Source: VRUE01 sp035693025 (lineage in GTDB: Bacteria; Actinomycetota; Thermoleophilia; Solirubrobacterales; 70-9). From it: DNA of 64,000 bases. Shown piece by piece: positions 39,275 to 47,410 of the stretch (positions are counted from its first letter, which is position 1; every line of letters starts with the position of its first letter). The position numbers were made by a program, and so were the translations under genes. The stretch covers positions 1-64,000 of the forward strand of contig DASSHI010000001.1 of the NCBI GenBank assembly GCA_035693025.1. Direction: 5' to 3'. The notes below the pieces were generated by a model that was not told the DNA's origin, did no database searches, and was given only the letters and a program-made list of their open reading frames with translations.

Positions 39275-40192
39275 ATGGGTGGCCTGACCGAGGAGCGCCT
39301 CGCTCCCGCCAACGGCATCGAGATCGCCTACCAGGAGATCGGCGATCCGGACGGCGAGCCGCTCCTCCTGATCATGGGGCTGGCGACGCAGATGCTCGCC
39401 TGGGACGAGGAGCTCTGCGCGATGCTGGCCGATCGCGGCTTCCGCGTCGTCCGCTTCGACAACCGCGACATCGGCCACTCGACCAAGCTTGAGGAGGCGG
39501 GCGTGCCGAAGCGGACCGACATGCTGCTCGGCCGCCGCCGTACCGCGCCCTACCTGCTGCGCGACATGGCCGAGGACACCGTCGGCCTGATGGACCACCT
39601 GGAGATCGAGTCGGCGCACCTGGTCGGCGCCTCGATGGGCGGGATGATCGCCCAGACGACCGCGATCCGCCGGCCCGAGCGTGTGCGCAGCCTGGTCTCG
39701 ATGATGTCGAGCACCGGCAACCGCTGGCTGGGGATTCCGAGCTGGAAGGCCTTCGGGACGCTGTTCGCGGGCCCGGGAGCCGGCCGCGATGCGGCGATCG
39801 AGCGCACCGTGCGGACCTTTCGCACGATCGGCTCGCCGGGCTATCCGATGGACGAGGCGCGCTTCCGCGAGCTGGCCGCCGCGTCCTATGAGCGATCGCA
39901 CGACCGCGCGGGCGTGGCCCGCCAGCTGCACGCGGTCACCGCCTCGGGCGACCGCACCGCGGCACTCGAACGGCTGCGCCTCCCGGCGACCGTCCTGCAC
40001 GGCGGCAGCGACCCGCTGATTCGTCCGATCGCCGGCCGGGCCGCCGCCCGCGCGATCCGCGACTCGCGCCTGCACGTCTTCGAGGGGATGGGCCACGACC
40101 TCCCGCGCGAGCTGTGGCCCGACTTCGCCAACGAGATCGCCGCCACTGCAGCCCGTGCAGGCGCGCCCGTGCGCGCCACCCAGCCGGTCTGA
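39275..40192 (+). CDS. Alpha/beta-hydrolase (esterase-like)
   Basis: A 305-residue alpha/beta hydrolase. LLLIMGLATQMLAWDEELC replaces the usual HG oxyanion loop with MG. VVRFDNRDIGHSTK is the strand after it, HLVGASMGGMIAQ is the nucleophile elbow with Ser, VLHGGSDPLIRP carries the acid Asp, and FEGMGHDLPRELW the catalytic His. This combination matches aclacinomycin methylesterase-like and TAP-like hydrolases. TAAGCT ends six bases before the ATG, again suggesting a leaderless mRNA. The C-terminus runs close to tRNA-Leu(CAG). Confidence 0.83.
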   Translation: MGGLTEERLAPANGIEIAYQEIGDPDGEPLLLIMGLATQMLAWDEELCAMLADRGFRVVRFDNRDIGHSTKLEEAGVPKRTDMLLGRRRTAPYLLRDMAEDTVGLMDHLEIESAHLVGASMGGMIAQTTAIRRPERVRSLVSMMSSTGNRWLGIPSWKAFGTLFAGPGAGRDAAIERTVRTFRTIGSPGYPMDEARFRELAAASYERSHDRAGVARQLHAVTASGDRTAALERLRLPATVLHGGSDPLIRPIAGRAAARAIRDSRLHVFEGMGHDLPRELWPDFANEIAATAARAGAPVRATQPV

Positions 40193-40218
40193 ACCCGGTC
40201 GCCCCGCCCCGGCGCCGA

Positions 40219-40302
40219 TGCGGCTGAAAGGAGTCGAACCTTCACGGGCGCTAGCCCACACGGACCTGAACCGTGCGCGTCTACCAGTTCCGCCACAGCC
40301 GC
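40219..40302 (-). tRNA. tRNA-Leu (anticodon CAG)
   Basis: An 84-nucleotide class II tRNA on the minus strand. Acceptor arms GCGGCTG and CAGCCGC pair, with discriminator A. The anticodon arm CACGG-TTCAGGT-CCGTG gives CAG. A long variable arm GGGC...GCCC is present. This is the third leucine tRNA in the window. Confidence 0.94.
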
Positions 40303-40394
40303 GGGACCAGGCAATCTAGCGCCTGCGGCCCTCCCGCCGAGTGCCGAGTCTCACGTCGGCACAACCCGCCCTCTCGCTAGAATGCCGCCCACGC

Positions 40395-40467
40395 GCCGCT
40401 ATCGTCTAGGGGACTAGGACGCCGGATTCTCAGTCCGGAAACCGGGGTTCGAATCCCCGTAGCGGTA
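40395..40467 (+). tRNA. tRNA-Glu (anticodon CTC)
   Basis: A 73-nucleotide tRNA. GCCGCTA and TAGCGGT pair with one terminal G-U, with discriminator A. The anticodon arm CCGGA-TTCTCAG-TCCGG gives CTC. The T arm CGGGG/CCCCG with TTCGAAT is intact. Confidence 0.92.
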
Positions 40468-40650
40468 CTGCTCGTTGCGGTGGTCGAACCGCAGGCAGAG
40501 GAAGGACGGGTAGATCTCCGCGCGGCTGACGACCCGCTGATAAGGCTCAGGCGCCCGTCTAACGCCTCGCCCTGCCGCTTTCCTGACGACGTTTTCGATC
40601 TGCCGCAGGGCCGCCAGCTCTCCAGTGCTGAGCATCGTGCCGCGGAACAT
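40468..40650 (-). other. Possible gene fragment next to tRNA-Glu
   Basis: An open frame from 40650 on the minus strand encodes a protein-like stretch (LSTGELAALRQIENVVRKAA, then YPSFLCLRFDHRNEQ) but then runs antisense through tRNA-Glu without its own stop. It has no recognisable domain and no ribosome binding site. It may be the 5' part of a gene whose 3' end was lost at the tRNA, or a chance frame. I see nothing else in the 227 bases between tRNA-Glu and the MarR gene. Confidence 0.25.
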
Positions 40651-40694
40651 CGTCGCCGGCCACGCTGGGTCGATGCGCGTCAGCCGTCCCGTCG

Positions 40695-41165
40695 CTAGAA
40701 GTCCCTGACGAAGCTCGTCGTGTTCAGCTCGACAAGGAGTTGACGTAGGCGCGCAAAGTCCTCGCTCCCGAGCTCCCGCTCCAGGTCTGTTTCGACCTGG
40801 CGCACTACCTTGCGAATAGTTCGAGCGGCCGTCACTCCTCGCGCGGTCAGGCCTATGCGCTTCGACCGCCTGTCCTCCGGATCTTCGTCGCGAACGAGGT
40901 AGCCGAGGCGTTCCAGCTCTCCCAGCAGGTAGTTCGTCGCCTGCTTCGTCATGCCGGTTGCGACGGCGAGGTCCGACGGCCGCCGGCCCTGCGGGCCGGG
41001 ATAGCGAAGGACGCTGAGGTGCGCCGGCACCAGGTCCGTGAAGCCGGCGGCGTGCAGGCCGGCGAGCATGCGGGCCAGGACTGCATCGAGCGGCATCCGC
41101 AAGAGCGCTCCGATCAGGGGAGGGCCGAGCGCGGTGTCCACGGGGGTGTTCAAGTCACTTGACAA
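40695..41165 (-). CDS. MarR-family transcriptional regulator
   Basis: A 156-residue winged-helix regulator. The DNA-binding core is RRPSDLAVATGMTKQATNYLLGELERLGYLVRDEDPEDRRSKRI, with the wing Asp-Arg-Arg-Ser-Lys of MarR proteins, and GLTARGVTAARTIRKVV continues into the dimerisation helix. The start is uncertain: the longest form uses TTG at 41165, within the operator region, and later TTG or GTG codons are possible. It is divergent from the cupin gene, and two TCAAGYYACTTKAC repeats in the gap are the probable operators. MarR regulators usually respond to small phenolics or oxidants, so it may sense the cupin enzyme's substrate. Confidence 0.85.
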   Translation of the reverse strand: MSSDLNTPVDTALGPPLIGALLRMPLDAVLARMLAGLHAAGFTDLVPAHLSVLRYPGPQGRRPSDLAVATGMTKQATNYLLGELERLGYLVRDEDPEDRRSKRIGLTARGVTAARTIRKVVRQVETDLERELGSEDFARLRQLLVELNTTSFVRDF

Positions 41166-41204
41166 TGTTGGACGCTCCTGAGTAGGATAGTCAAGCTACT
41201 TTAC
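41150..41204. promoter_or_regulatory. MarR/cupin divergent promoter with two operator repeats
   Basis: TTGACA (41159-41164) and TAGGAT (41183-41188), spaced by 18 bases, form a sigma-70-type promoter for the cupin gene. TCAAGTCACTTGAC (41150-41163) overlaps the -35 and contains the palindrome CAAGTCACTTG. TCAAGCTACTTTAC (41191-41204) lies at the transcription start. The two share TCAAG-NN-ACTT-N-AC and are 41 bases apart, four helical turns. Confidence 0.65.
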
Positions 41205-41232
41205 CTTCTCGCGCGCAACAAAGGGAGATCCG

Positions 41233-41697
41233 ATGACTTCGAATTCCAAGGCACCGATCCAGCTGGGCCCGATCCGGGTTCGCTTCCTCGTCGAGGCGGA
41301 GGACTCAGGTGGAAGCGTCACCGTGTTCGAGTGCCGGGTTCCGGCCGCTGCGAACGTGCCCGTGGCCCACAGCCACGATGCCTTCGAGGAGACGATCTAC
41401 GGTCTCGATGGCGTCACCGAGTGGACCGTCGACGGCGTGGTCCGAGAGGTCGGACCGGGTGAGTCGCTGTGCATCAAGCGCGGCTCGGTGCACGGGTTTG
41501 AGAACCGCGCCGGCGCCGATGCGAGCTTCCTTGGAATCGCCACCCCCGGTGTCTTCGGCCCGGCCTACTTCCGGGAGATCGCGGAAGTCGTCGCCGCGGC
41601 GACGGGTGGCCCGCCGGACCTTGACGCGATTCGCGAAGTGATGGGCCGGCACGGGCTCTCGCCCGCGGCTCCGGTCGCGCCTCCGGCGCACCGGTGA
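41233..41697 (+). CDS. Cupin-domain protein
   Basis: A 154-residue single cupin. PVAHSHDAFEETIYGLDGVTEWTVDG is the first cupin motif, with two His and Glu as metal ligands, and GPGESLCIKRGSVHGFENR is the second motif with the last His. The N-terminal IRVRFLVEAEDSGGSVTVFE and the length match quercetin-dioxygenase-like cupins. It is expressed from a consensus promoter controlled by the adjacent MarR regulator, and AGGGAGAT precedes its ATG. A dioxygenase or isomerase acting on a phenolic compound is possible; no substrate is inferable. Confidence 0.82.
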   Translation: MTSNSKAPIQLGPIRVRFLVEAEDSGGSVTVFECRVPAAANVPVAHSHDAFEETIYGLDGVTEWTVDGVVREVGPGESLCIKRGSVHGFENRAGADASFLGIATPGVFGPAYFREIAEVVAAATGGPPDLDAIREVMGRHGLSPAAPVAPPAHR

Positions 41698-41739
41698 CCC
41701 GCGTCTCGCTCTAAGCGAAGAGCAGCCCGGGGGTTTCGA

Positions 41740-41997
41740 CCCCGCTGTATGACCAAGGCCCCAGGGGGTCGGATGTGGTCGTACTCGCCCCGGGCCCAGC
41801 GAAGCCAGGGGCCGTCGACCTTCATCCAGGGCGCGACCGTGTTGAAGCCGGCAAAGCTGGGGGAAGCCGTGAACGAGCATGATCGCCCGCCCGTTGGCGG
41901 GGCCGGCGTCGGCGACGTGGATCCTTGCGCCGCCGGGCGCAGTGATGTGCGGTGCTCGACGCCGGGGAGCTCGGGCGGGGGGGATTGGCGGGCTCAT
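41740..41997 (-). pseudogene. Alpha/beta-hydrolase 5' fragment
   Basis: From an ATG at 41997 on the minus strand the frame reads ITAPGGARIHVADAGPANGR then AIMLVHGFPQ, the start and oxyanion loop of an epoxide-hydrolase-like alpha/beta hydrolase. After about 47 codons similarity stops; short recognisable pieces appear in other frames, and no nucleophile elbow follows. It is a truncated, frameshifted remnant. It lies in the 444-base stretch 41698-42141 between the two cupin genes, where I see no intact gene. Confidence 0.5.
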
Positions 41998-42141
41998 CGA
42001 CGTTCCCGCCTCACCTCATGCGGGGAGGAGATGTGGAAGAGAAGCACCCCTCCGAGCCCGAGCGCCGCCAGGCGAAGCCTGCGAAGGCGAAATAGGAGAG
42101 CTCCGGTCACCCGGCTCACGGGAGCTCGGGAGAGCCGGCCG

Positions 42142-42531
42142 TCACTCCGCCTCGGCCTCGGCGGCGGCAGCGAGCACCTGCTTGACGTGGTCCATCAGCA
42201 CGTCGTAGTCCTCGACCCTGGAAACCTCGAAGTACTCGACGTCGGTGAGGGCCTCCAGGTTGTGCCCGGGCGCCCAGTAGTAGGTCTCGCCGGCGCCGTA
42301 GTCGCGACTCCCATCGGGGCCGTGGACCCGCATCGTGCCGGCGATGACGTAGCCCCAGTGCCCGCATTGGCAGCGGCCGTCCGGAAGCCCCGCGAACACC
42401 TCGTCGGTCTTCTCGCCGGCGTTGAAGCGGATCAGGCACATCGCCATCCCGCCCAGGTCCTTGCGCCGGATCGAGACCCCCGGCCCCTCCAGGTCGACCG
42501 TCAGGTCATCCCATGCGTAACCGTCAGTCAT
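42142..42531 (-). CDS. Cupin-like small protein
   Basis: A 129-residue protein with a cupin-like beta pattern: GGMAMCLIRFNAGEKTDEVFAGLPDG, CQCGHWGYVIAGTMRVHG, and GAGETYYWAPGHNLEAL. The GHWGYVIAGTMRV segment keeps His and Gly of a cupin motif and PGH offers another His, but the full metal set is unclear. A CQC cysteine pair is unusual. The ATG overlaps the stop of the upstream P450 by eight bases, so the two were co-transcribed. It may modify or bind the P450 product. I cannot name a function. Confidence 0.62.
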   Translation of the reverse strand: MTDGYAWDDLTVDLEGPGVSIRRKDLGGMAMCLIRFNAGEKTDEVFAGLPDGRCQCGHWGYVIAGTMRVHGPDGSRDYGAGETYYWAPGHNLEALTDVEYFEVSRVEDYDVLMDHVKQVLAAAAEAEAE

Positions 42532-43982
42532 CTCTAACCTCCTCCTCCGTTGTGGCAGTGTTCGATACGGGCTGTGGCCGGCTGCCGCTCGCGCGCTCGC
42601 GCACTCGGATCCGGAGGCCCTCGGGGATCACCATGAAGGCGAGCCGTTCGCGGACCTCGCCGGCGGCCGGATCCAGCTCGAGCTCGAAGCCGCGCGCGAT
42701 CGTCGCCATCGCGCTCTTCGCCTCGAGGAAGGCGAGGTTGCGACCCGGGCAGAAGCGCGGCCCGGCGCCAAAGGCCAGGAAGGACTTCTGACCCGGCACC
42801 TCGGCCTCCTCGAGCCAGCGCTCGGGGCGAAACTCCGGCCCGCCGGCCGCGCGACCCACCGACCGGAACGCCGTCAGCAGGCGGGTGCCCGCGGGGATCG
42901 CGGTGCCGCAGACCGTGGTGTCGGTAAGGGCCTGAAGCGTCATGCCGTTGACCACCGACTTCAACCGCAGCGCCTCGCGCAGCACCGCCTCGCTGTAGGT
43001 CAGGCGAGCCACCGTCTCGGGATCGACGGGGACCGGTTCCTCGCCGAGGACTTCGTGCGCCTCCGCGGCGAGGCGCCGCTGGACCTCGGGGTGGCCGGCC
43101 ACGAACCAGCTGGTCCAGGCCAGTGTCTGCGCGGTCGTGTCCTCGCCGGCGAGCATCAGCCCGAAGACGTTGCCGACGATTTCACCGTCGCTGTAGGTGC
43201 CGTCCTCCCGCTGTGCGGCGAGCATCGCCTCGAGGAAGTTCTCCGGCTCCTCGAAGAGCTCCGGTCGGCGGGCCATGCGCTCGCGTGCCTCGCCGATGAA
43301 GCCGAGGACGGCGCTGCGCAGATACTCGACGGAGCGCTCCAGCCGGCGATCGGCGGGCAGGCTCACCAGGCGCCAGTAGCGGAGCGGGAAGAAGAGCCGA
43401 AGCTCAGCATCCTGAAGGCACGCTGGATGTGGAGCTGCAGCTCGGCGTCATCGCCACGCTGTGCGTCGAGGTCATGGCCGAAGGCCAGCATCGAGGTGAC
43501 ATCGAGGGTGTAGGAGGCGAACACCTGCCCGATGTCGACCGGCTCACCCCCTTTCGAGGCATCGTCGAGACGGGCCCGCAGCCGCCTGGTCGAGGTCTGG
43601 ACCGCGTCGAAGCGGCGGTGTAGGTGGTTGGTGTTGAGCGCGGTGACGGAGAGGCGGCGCTGGCGGCGCCAGATGTCGCCCTCGACCGAGAACACCCCCA
43701 GGAACCCGATCCCGCCGAAGGCCTCTTCGACCTCCGGCCAGCGCCGGTAGCCCTCGGGACGATCGCGCAGGATCCGGTTGACCTCTCCTCGTCGCTGACC
43801 ACGAGGATCAGCCGCGAGCCGACCTTGAAGCGGAAGATCGGCCCGTAGCGCTCGGCCCACCGCTCGACCACCTCGTGGGAGCGCGGCAGCCACCAGGTCT
43901 GGTGCAGGTTGCCGAGCAGGGGCAGCCCCCGCGGCCCCGGCAGGTCGCGGATCGTCGGGGTCGTCGGGGAGGAGGCTGCCAC
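42524..43982 (-). pseudogene. Cytochrome P450 #1 with two single-base frameshifts
   Basis: The conceptual product is a full-length P450. It begins with IRDLPGPRGLPLLGNLHQTW, then WRRQRRLSVTALNTNHLHRR (C-helix), GEDTTAQT (I-helix), EAVLREALRLK (ExxR) and FGAGPRFCPGRNLAFLEAKS (heme Cys). Reading frame is lost twice. Near 43784-43790 the sequence VVSDEE passes to VNRILRDRPEG only after adding one base. Near 43393-43399 MLSFG passes to LFFPLRYWRL only after adding one base. Either the gene is a recent pseudogene or the assembly has two deletions. The start is GTG at 43982. A shared TGGCCAGGTGGCCA operator lies 38 bases upstream. Confidence 0.85.
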
Positions 43983-44019
43983 GATGCCGCAGGCTCCCAG
44001 GCCGCCGCGCCTAAAACCA

Positions 44020-44036
44020 TGGCCAGGTGGCCAATG
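44020..44036. promoter_or_regulatory. Cluster operator, site a
   Basis: TGGCCAGGTGGCCAATG lies between the divergent P450 #1 (start 43982) and AMP-ligase (start 44071) genes. TGGCCA, itself palindromic, occurs twice with a GG spacer. The same sequence recurs at six other promoters between 47.3 and 63.1 kb. Confidence 0.75.
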
Positions 44037-44070
44037 TTCCGCTCGCGGGTCGCTTGGTAGCGTCCCGCGG

Positions 44071-45795
44071 ATGAGCGCGGGCGTCTCTTCGTCGACTGGG
44101 CGCGCGACGGAGTCCGCGGCGGATGAGCGCGCCGCGCTGCGCGCGACGTCGCTCTGCGAGGCATTCCAGATCAGCGCCGCGCGCGTGCCCGACCGGATCG
44201 CGCTCGTCGATCACGCCGACCAGGGGTGGTCGCTCACCTGGTCGGCCTACGCGGCCGCGGTCGAGCGCGTCGCCGGCGCGCTCGCGACCCTCGGCGTGCG
44301 ACGCGGCGAGCGCGTCGCCTTCCTTGCGCGCAACCGGCCGGAGCTGGCGATCGCCGAGGCCGCGACGCTGCACCTCGGAGCGGCCGGCGTGGTGCTCTAT
44401 GCGGCCTCGCCGCCCGCGACGATCGAGCACGTGCTGCGCGACAGCGAGCCGCTGCTGCTGCTCGTCGAGTCCGAGCTCGACGGCCGCCTCACGGAGCTGC
44501 GCCACACGGTGCCGCAGACGCTCACGCTGGACGGTCAAAGCAACGGGCCCAGCGCGCTCGCGACCGTCGCCGCGCCGGCCGGCTTCGACTTCGAGGCCGC
44601 CTGGCGCGCGGTGTCGCCCGACGATCTCGTGGGGCTCGTCTACACCTCCGGCACCACCGGTCATCCCAAGGGAGTCGAGTGGACGCATCGCGGCACGCTT
44701 GGCTCCCTGCGCAGCTTCGACACCGTGCTCGGTGGGGACGGCGCCGTCCTCGATGTCTCCTACGGCTCGATGGCCAACATCGGAGAGCGCGGCGCCGGTC
44801 ACTGGTACTCGTTCACGCGCGGCTCGACGCGCACCATCTGCCGCGATCCCAGCCAGCTCGGCGCCGCGCTGCGCGAAGCCCGGCCCACGCGCCTGTTCGG
44901 ACCGCCGCTCGTCTGGCTGGCGCTGCAGCGAGGGCTCGAGCAATCGCTCGCGCCCGAGGAGCGCGTCGCGCTGGAGCGGGCGGTCGAGCGCGTACGCGCC
45001 GTCGCGGGCGGCGAGCCCGGCGCGCCCCCAGGCGAAGAGGAGCAGGCGCTGCTCGCGAAGCTGCGCGCACGGATCGGACTCGACCGCATGGGCAAGGCGG
45101 TCAGTGGCGCGGCGCCCTGCCCGATGACGGTGCACGAGCATTACCGTGCCCTGGGCATCGACTTCCAGGAGTTCTACGCCGGAACCGAGTTCGGCATGGC
45201 CTGCGCGCAGCGTCCCGGCGCCGTCGATCTCGGAACGCTTGGGCGACCCGCCCCGGACTACGAGGTACGCCTCGCCGCCGACGGCGAGGTGCTCGTGCGC
45301 AGCCCTCACGCCCCGCACGGCTACCGCAACCTTCCCGACGAGAGCCGCGCGACCTACGGCGCCGACGGCTGGATCGGCACCGGCGACCTCGGCGAGCTCG
45401 ACGGCGAGGGCCGGCTGCGGCTGATCGGACGCAAGAAGGAGACGCTCATCCCCGCGCACGGCCACAACGTGCACCCCGCGTCGATCGAGGCGGCGCTGCG
45501 GGACGCGTGCCCGATGATCGGCCAGGCCTGCGTGATCGGCGACGGCCGTCCCCATCTCACGGCGCTGCTCGTGCTCGAGCCGCCCTACGCCGCGACGGAG
45601 CCCGGCTCGGCCGCGACCGTGGCCGCGGCGATCGAGACGGTCAACGCGGCCCTTCCCCCGCTCGAGCGGATCGAGGCGCACGCGATCCTCACGCGGCCGT
45701 GGCTGCCCGGCGCCGAGCTGACCGAGACCCTCAAGCTGCGCCGCGCGCAGATCGAGACGAAGTACGCCGCCGAGATCGAGGCGCTCTACGCCTGA
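44071..45795 (+). CDS. AMP-forming acyl-CoA ligase (FadD-like)
   Basis: A 574-residue ANL-superfamily ligase. VYTSGTTGHPKGVEWTH is the P-loop, EFYAGTEFGMACAQ the adenylate-binding A5 motif, GWIGTGDLGELDGEGRL the A7 motif, and GRKKETLIPAHGHNVHPASIE the hinge. ETLKLRRAQIE includes the catalytic C-terminal Lys. It would adenylate a carboxylic acid and join it to CoA, or load a carrier protein. The hinge Arg-Lys-Lys and the His after AHG resemble long-chain or aromatic acyl ligases. TAGCGT ends seven bases before the ATG with no Shine-Dalgarno sequence. It is divergent from P450 #1 across operator a. Confidence 0.87.
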   Translation: MSAGVSSSTGRATESAADERAALRATSLCEAFQISAARVPDRIALVDHADQGWSLTWSAYAAAVERVAGALATLGVRRGERVAFLARNRPELAIAEAATLHLGAAGVVLYAASPPATIEHVLRDSEPLLLLVESELDGRLTELRHTVPQTLTLDGQSNGPSALATVAAPAGFDFEAAWRAVSPDDLVGLVYTSGTTGHPKGVEWTHRGTLGSLRSFDTVLGGDGAVLDVSYGSMANIGERGAGHWYSFTRGSTRTICRDPSQLGAALREARPTRLFGPPLVWLALQRGLEQSLAPEERVALERAVERVRAVAGGEPGAPPGEEEQALLAKLRARIGLDRMGKAVSGAAPCPMTVHEHYRALGIDFQEFYAGTEFGMACAQRPGAVDLGTLGRPAPDYEVRLAADGEVLVRSPHAPHGYRNLPDESRATYGADGWIGTGDLGELDGEGRLRLIGRKKETLIPAHGHNVHPASIEAALRDACPMIGQACVIGDGRPHLTALLVLEPPYAATEPGSAATVAAAIETVNAALPPLERIEAHAILTRPWLPGAELTETLKLRRAQIETKYAAEIEALYA

Positions 45796-45834
45796 CGACC
45801 CGGCGGGCTTTCAATCGGGCCCGCGCGCCCGTCA

Positions 45835-47260
45835 TCACGGAGCCGCGGCGCGCGGTCGCAGACGCACGGACAGGCCCTCCGGGAACATCGTGAAGCCGAA
45901 ATGCTCCCTGACCGGGGGGGCGGACCGATCCAGCTCGATTTCGAAGTTGTGGGCGATCGTCGCGAGCGCGCTGGTCGCCTCGAGGAAGGCGAGGTTGCGC
46001 CCCGGACAGAAGCGCGGGCCGGGCGCCGAAGGTGAGCGACTTCGCGGCAGCCTCGCTCTCGCTGCCGAGCCAGCGCTGTGGGTCGAACTCGTCTGGGCTG
46101 CCTTCGCGCTGCCTGTTCGCCTCGCGCAGCAGGAGCAGCAGGCGCGTGCCCGCCGGGATCCGCGTGTCGCAGATCGTCGTGTCGAGGAGCGGTTCGAGCG
46201 CGAGCAGCGGGGTCGGCGTCTTCAGCCGCAGCGCCTCCCTGATCACCCCCTCGCAGTAGGTGAGCCCGGCGACCGTCTCGTGCCCGCCGGGGAAGGGCGC
46301 CTCGCCGAGCACGACATCCGTCTCCGCCGCGATCCGCGCTTGGATGTCCGGCCTGGAGGCAAGCAGCCAGACGGTCCAGGAAAGCGTATGGGCGGTCGTG
46401 TCCTCGCCCGCGGAGATGATCGTCCGCGCGTTGGCGACGATCTCCTCGTCGGTGAACCGCGCCTCGCCGTCGTCGCCCTCCTGGGCGGCGAGCATCGCCT
46501 CGAGCAGGTTCTCGGGCTGGTCGTGGAGCTCTGGCCGCGCGGCCATCCGCCGGCGCGCCTGCTCGATGAAGCCTTCCACCGCGGCGTCCAGTGCCGCGGT
46601 CGAGCGGTCGAGCGCGCGGTCCGCCGGGAGGCGCACCCAGCGCCAGTAGGGCACAGGCATCGCCACGCGGCGCGTCGTCATTTGAAGGATCCGCTGAATG
46701 TGGCGCTGCAGCTCGACCTCGCCGCGTTCGAGCGTGTTGAGATCGTGCCCGAACGCCAGCGCTGAGATCGTGTCGATCGTATAGGAGGTCAGCTCGCGGC
46801 CGATCTCGATCGGCCGGCCCTCCCCGGCCGCGCCGGTCAGCCGCCTGTGCAGCCGCTCCGCGCTCGTGCGGACCACGTCGAAGTAGCGCCGCAGGTGGTT
46901 CGCGTTCAGCGCGCTGACCACCAACCTCCGCTGGCGCTTCCATTCGTCGCCCTCGGCGAGGAACACGCCGGGCGGAGGCAAGGACCCGTTGCCCGCCATC
47001 TCCCTGAGCACCATCTCCGTGGCGCGCTGGCGCCGGAAGCCGGCGGGGCGTTCGCGCAGGATGCGGTGGATCTCATCGGGGTCGCTGAGGTAGACGACCG
47101 TCCGGCGAGCCCCCAATTTCACGCCCACGATTGGGCCGTACCGCCGTGCCCATTCCTCGGCAATCAGGTGCATGCGCGAGACGCGCAGCTGGTGCGCGTT
47201 GCCGAGCAGCAGCAGTCGCGGCGGACCCGGCAGGTCGGCGATCGAGCGCGTGGCACTCAC
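45835..47260 (-). pseudogene. Cytochrome P450 #2 with frameshift at the heme motif
   Basis: The product begins IADLPGPPRLLLLGNAHQ and shows WKRQRRLVVSALNANHLRRY, AGEDTTAHTLSW and EGVIREALRLK, so all upstream P450 landmarks are intact. At the heme loop the reading frame changes. SLTFGARPALLSG appears where SLTFGAGPRFCPGRNLAFLE is expected, explained by one extra C near 46018-46024. After removing it, the frame continues to a stop at 45835. Without correction the protein lacks the heme-ligating Cys and would be inactive. The start is GTG at 47260. Operator b lies 41 bases upstream, facing the giant cyclase regulator gene. Confidence 0.85.
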
Positions 47261-47300
47261 GGGCCGGCGACGCTACACAGCAGGCACCCGCGTGAACATA

Positions 47301-47313
47301 GGCCACCTGGCCA
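47301..47313. promoter_or_regulatory. Cluster operator, site b
   Basis: GGCCACCTGGCCA, the reverse complement of TGGCCAGGTGGCC, lies between P450 #2 (start 47260) and the cyclase-ATPase gene (start 47411). The further sequence toward the regulator does not form the extended block found at sites c and f. Confidence 0.7.
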
Positions 47314-47410
47314 GACTTCGCCGCCGACCCTGCCGCCGCGGAGCGATCCGCCGACCGGAGGGCTCGTAAAAGGTGACATCGCTCACACGGTATAAGGCAA
47401 GATACGCGCG

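Noticed and set aside
40480..40698. Plus-strand open frame after tRNA-Glu as a gene
   Set aside because: It has no start signal, no recognisable motif and overlaps the better-looking minus-strand frame; composition is explained by GC bias.
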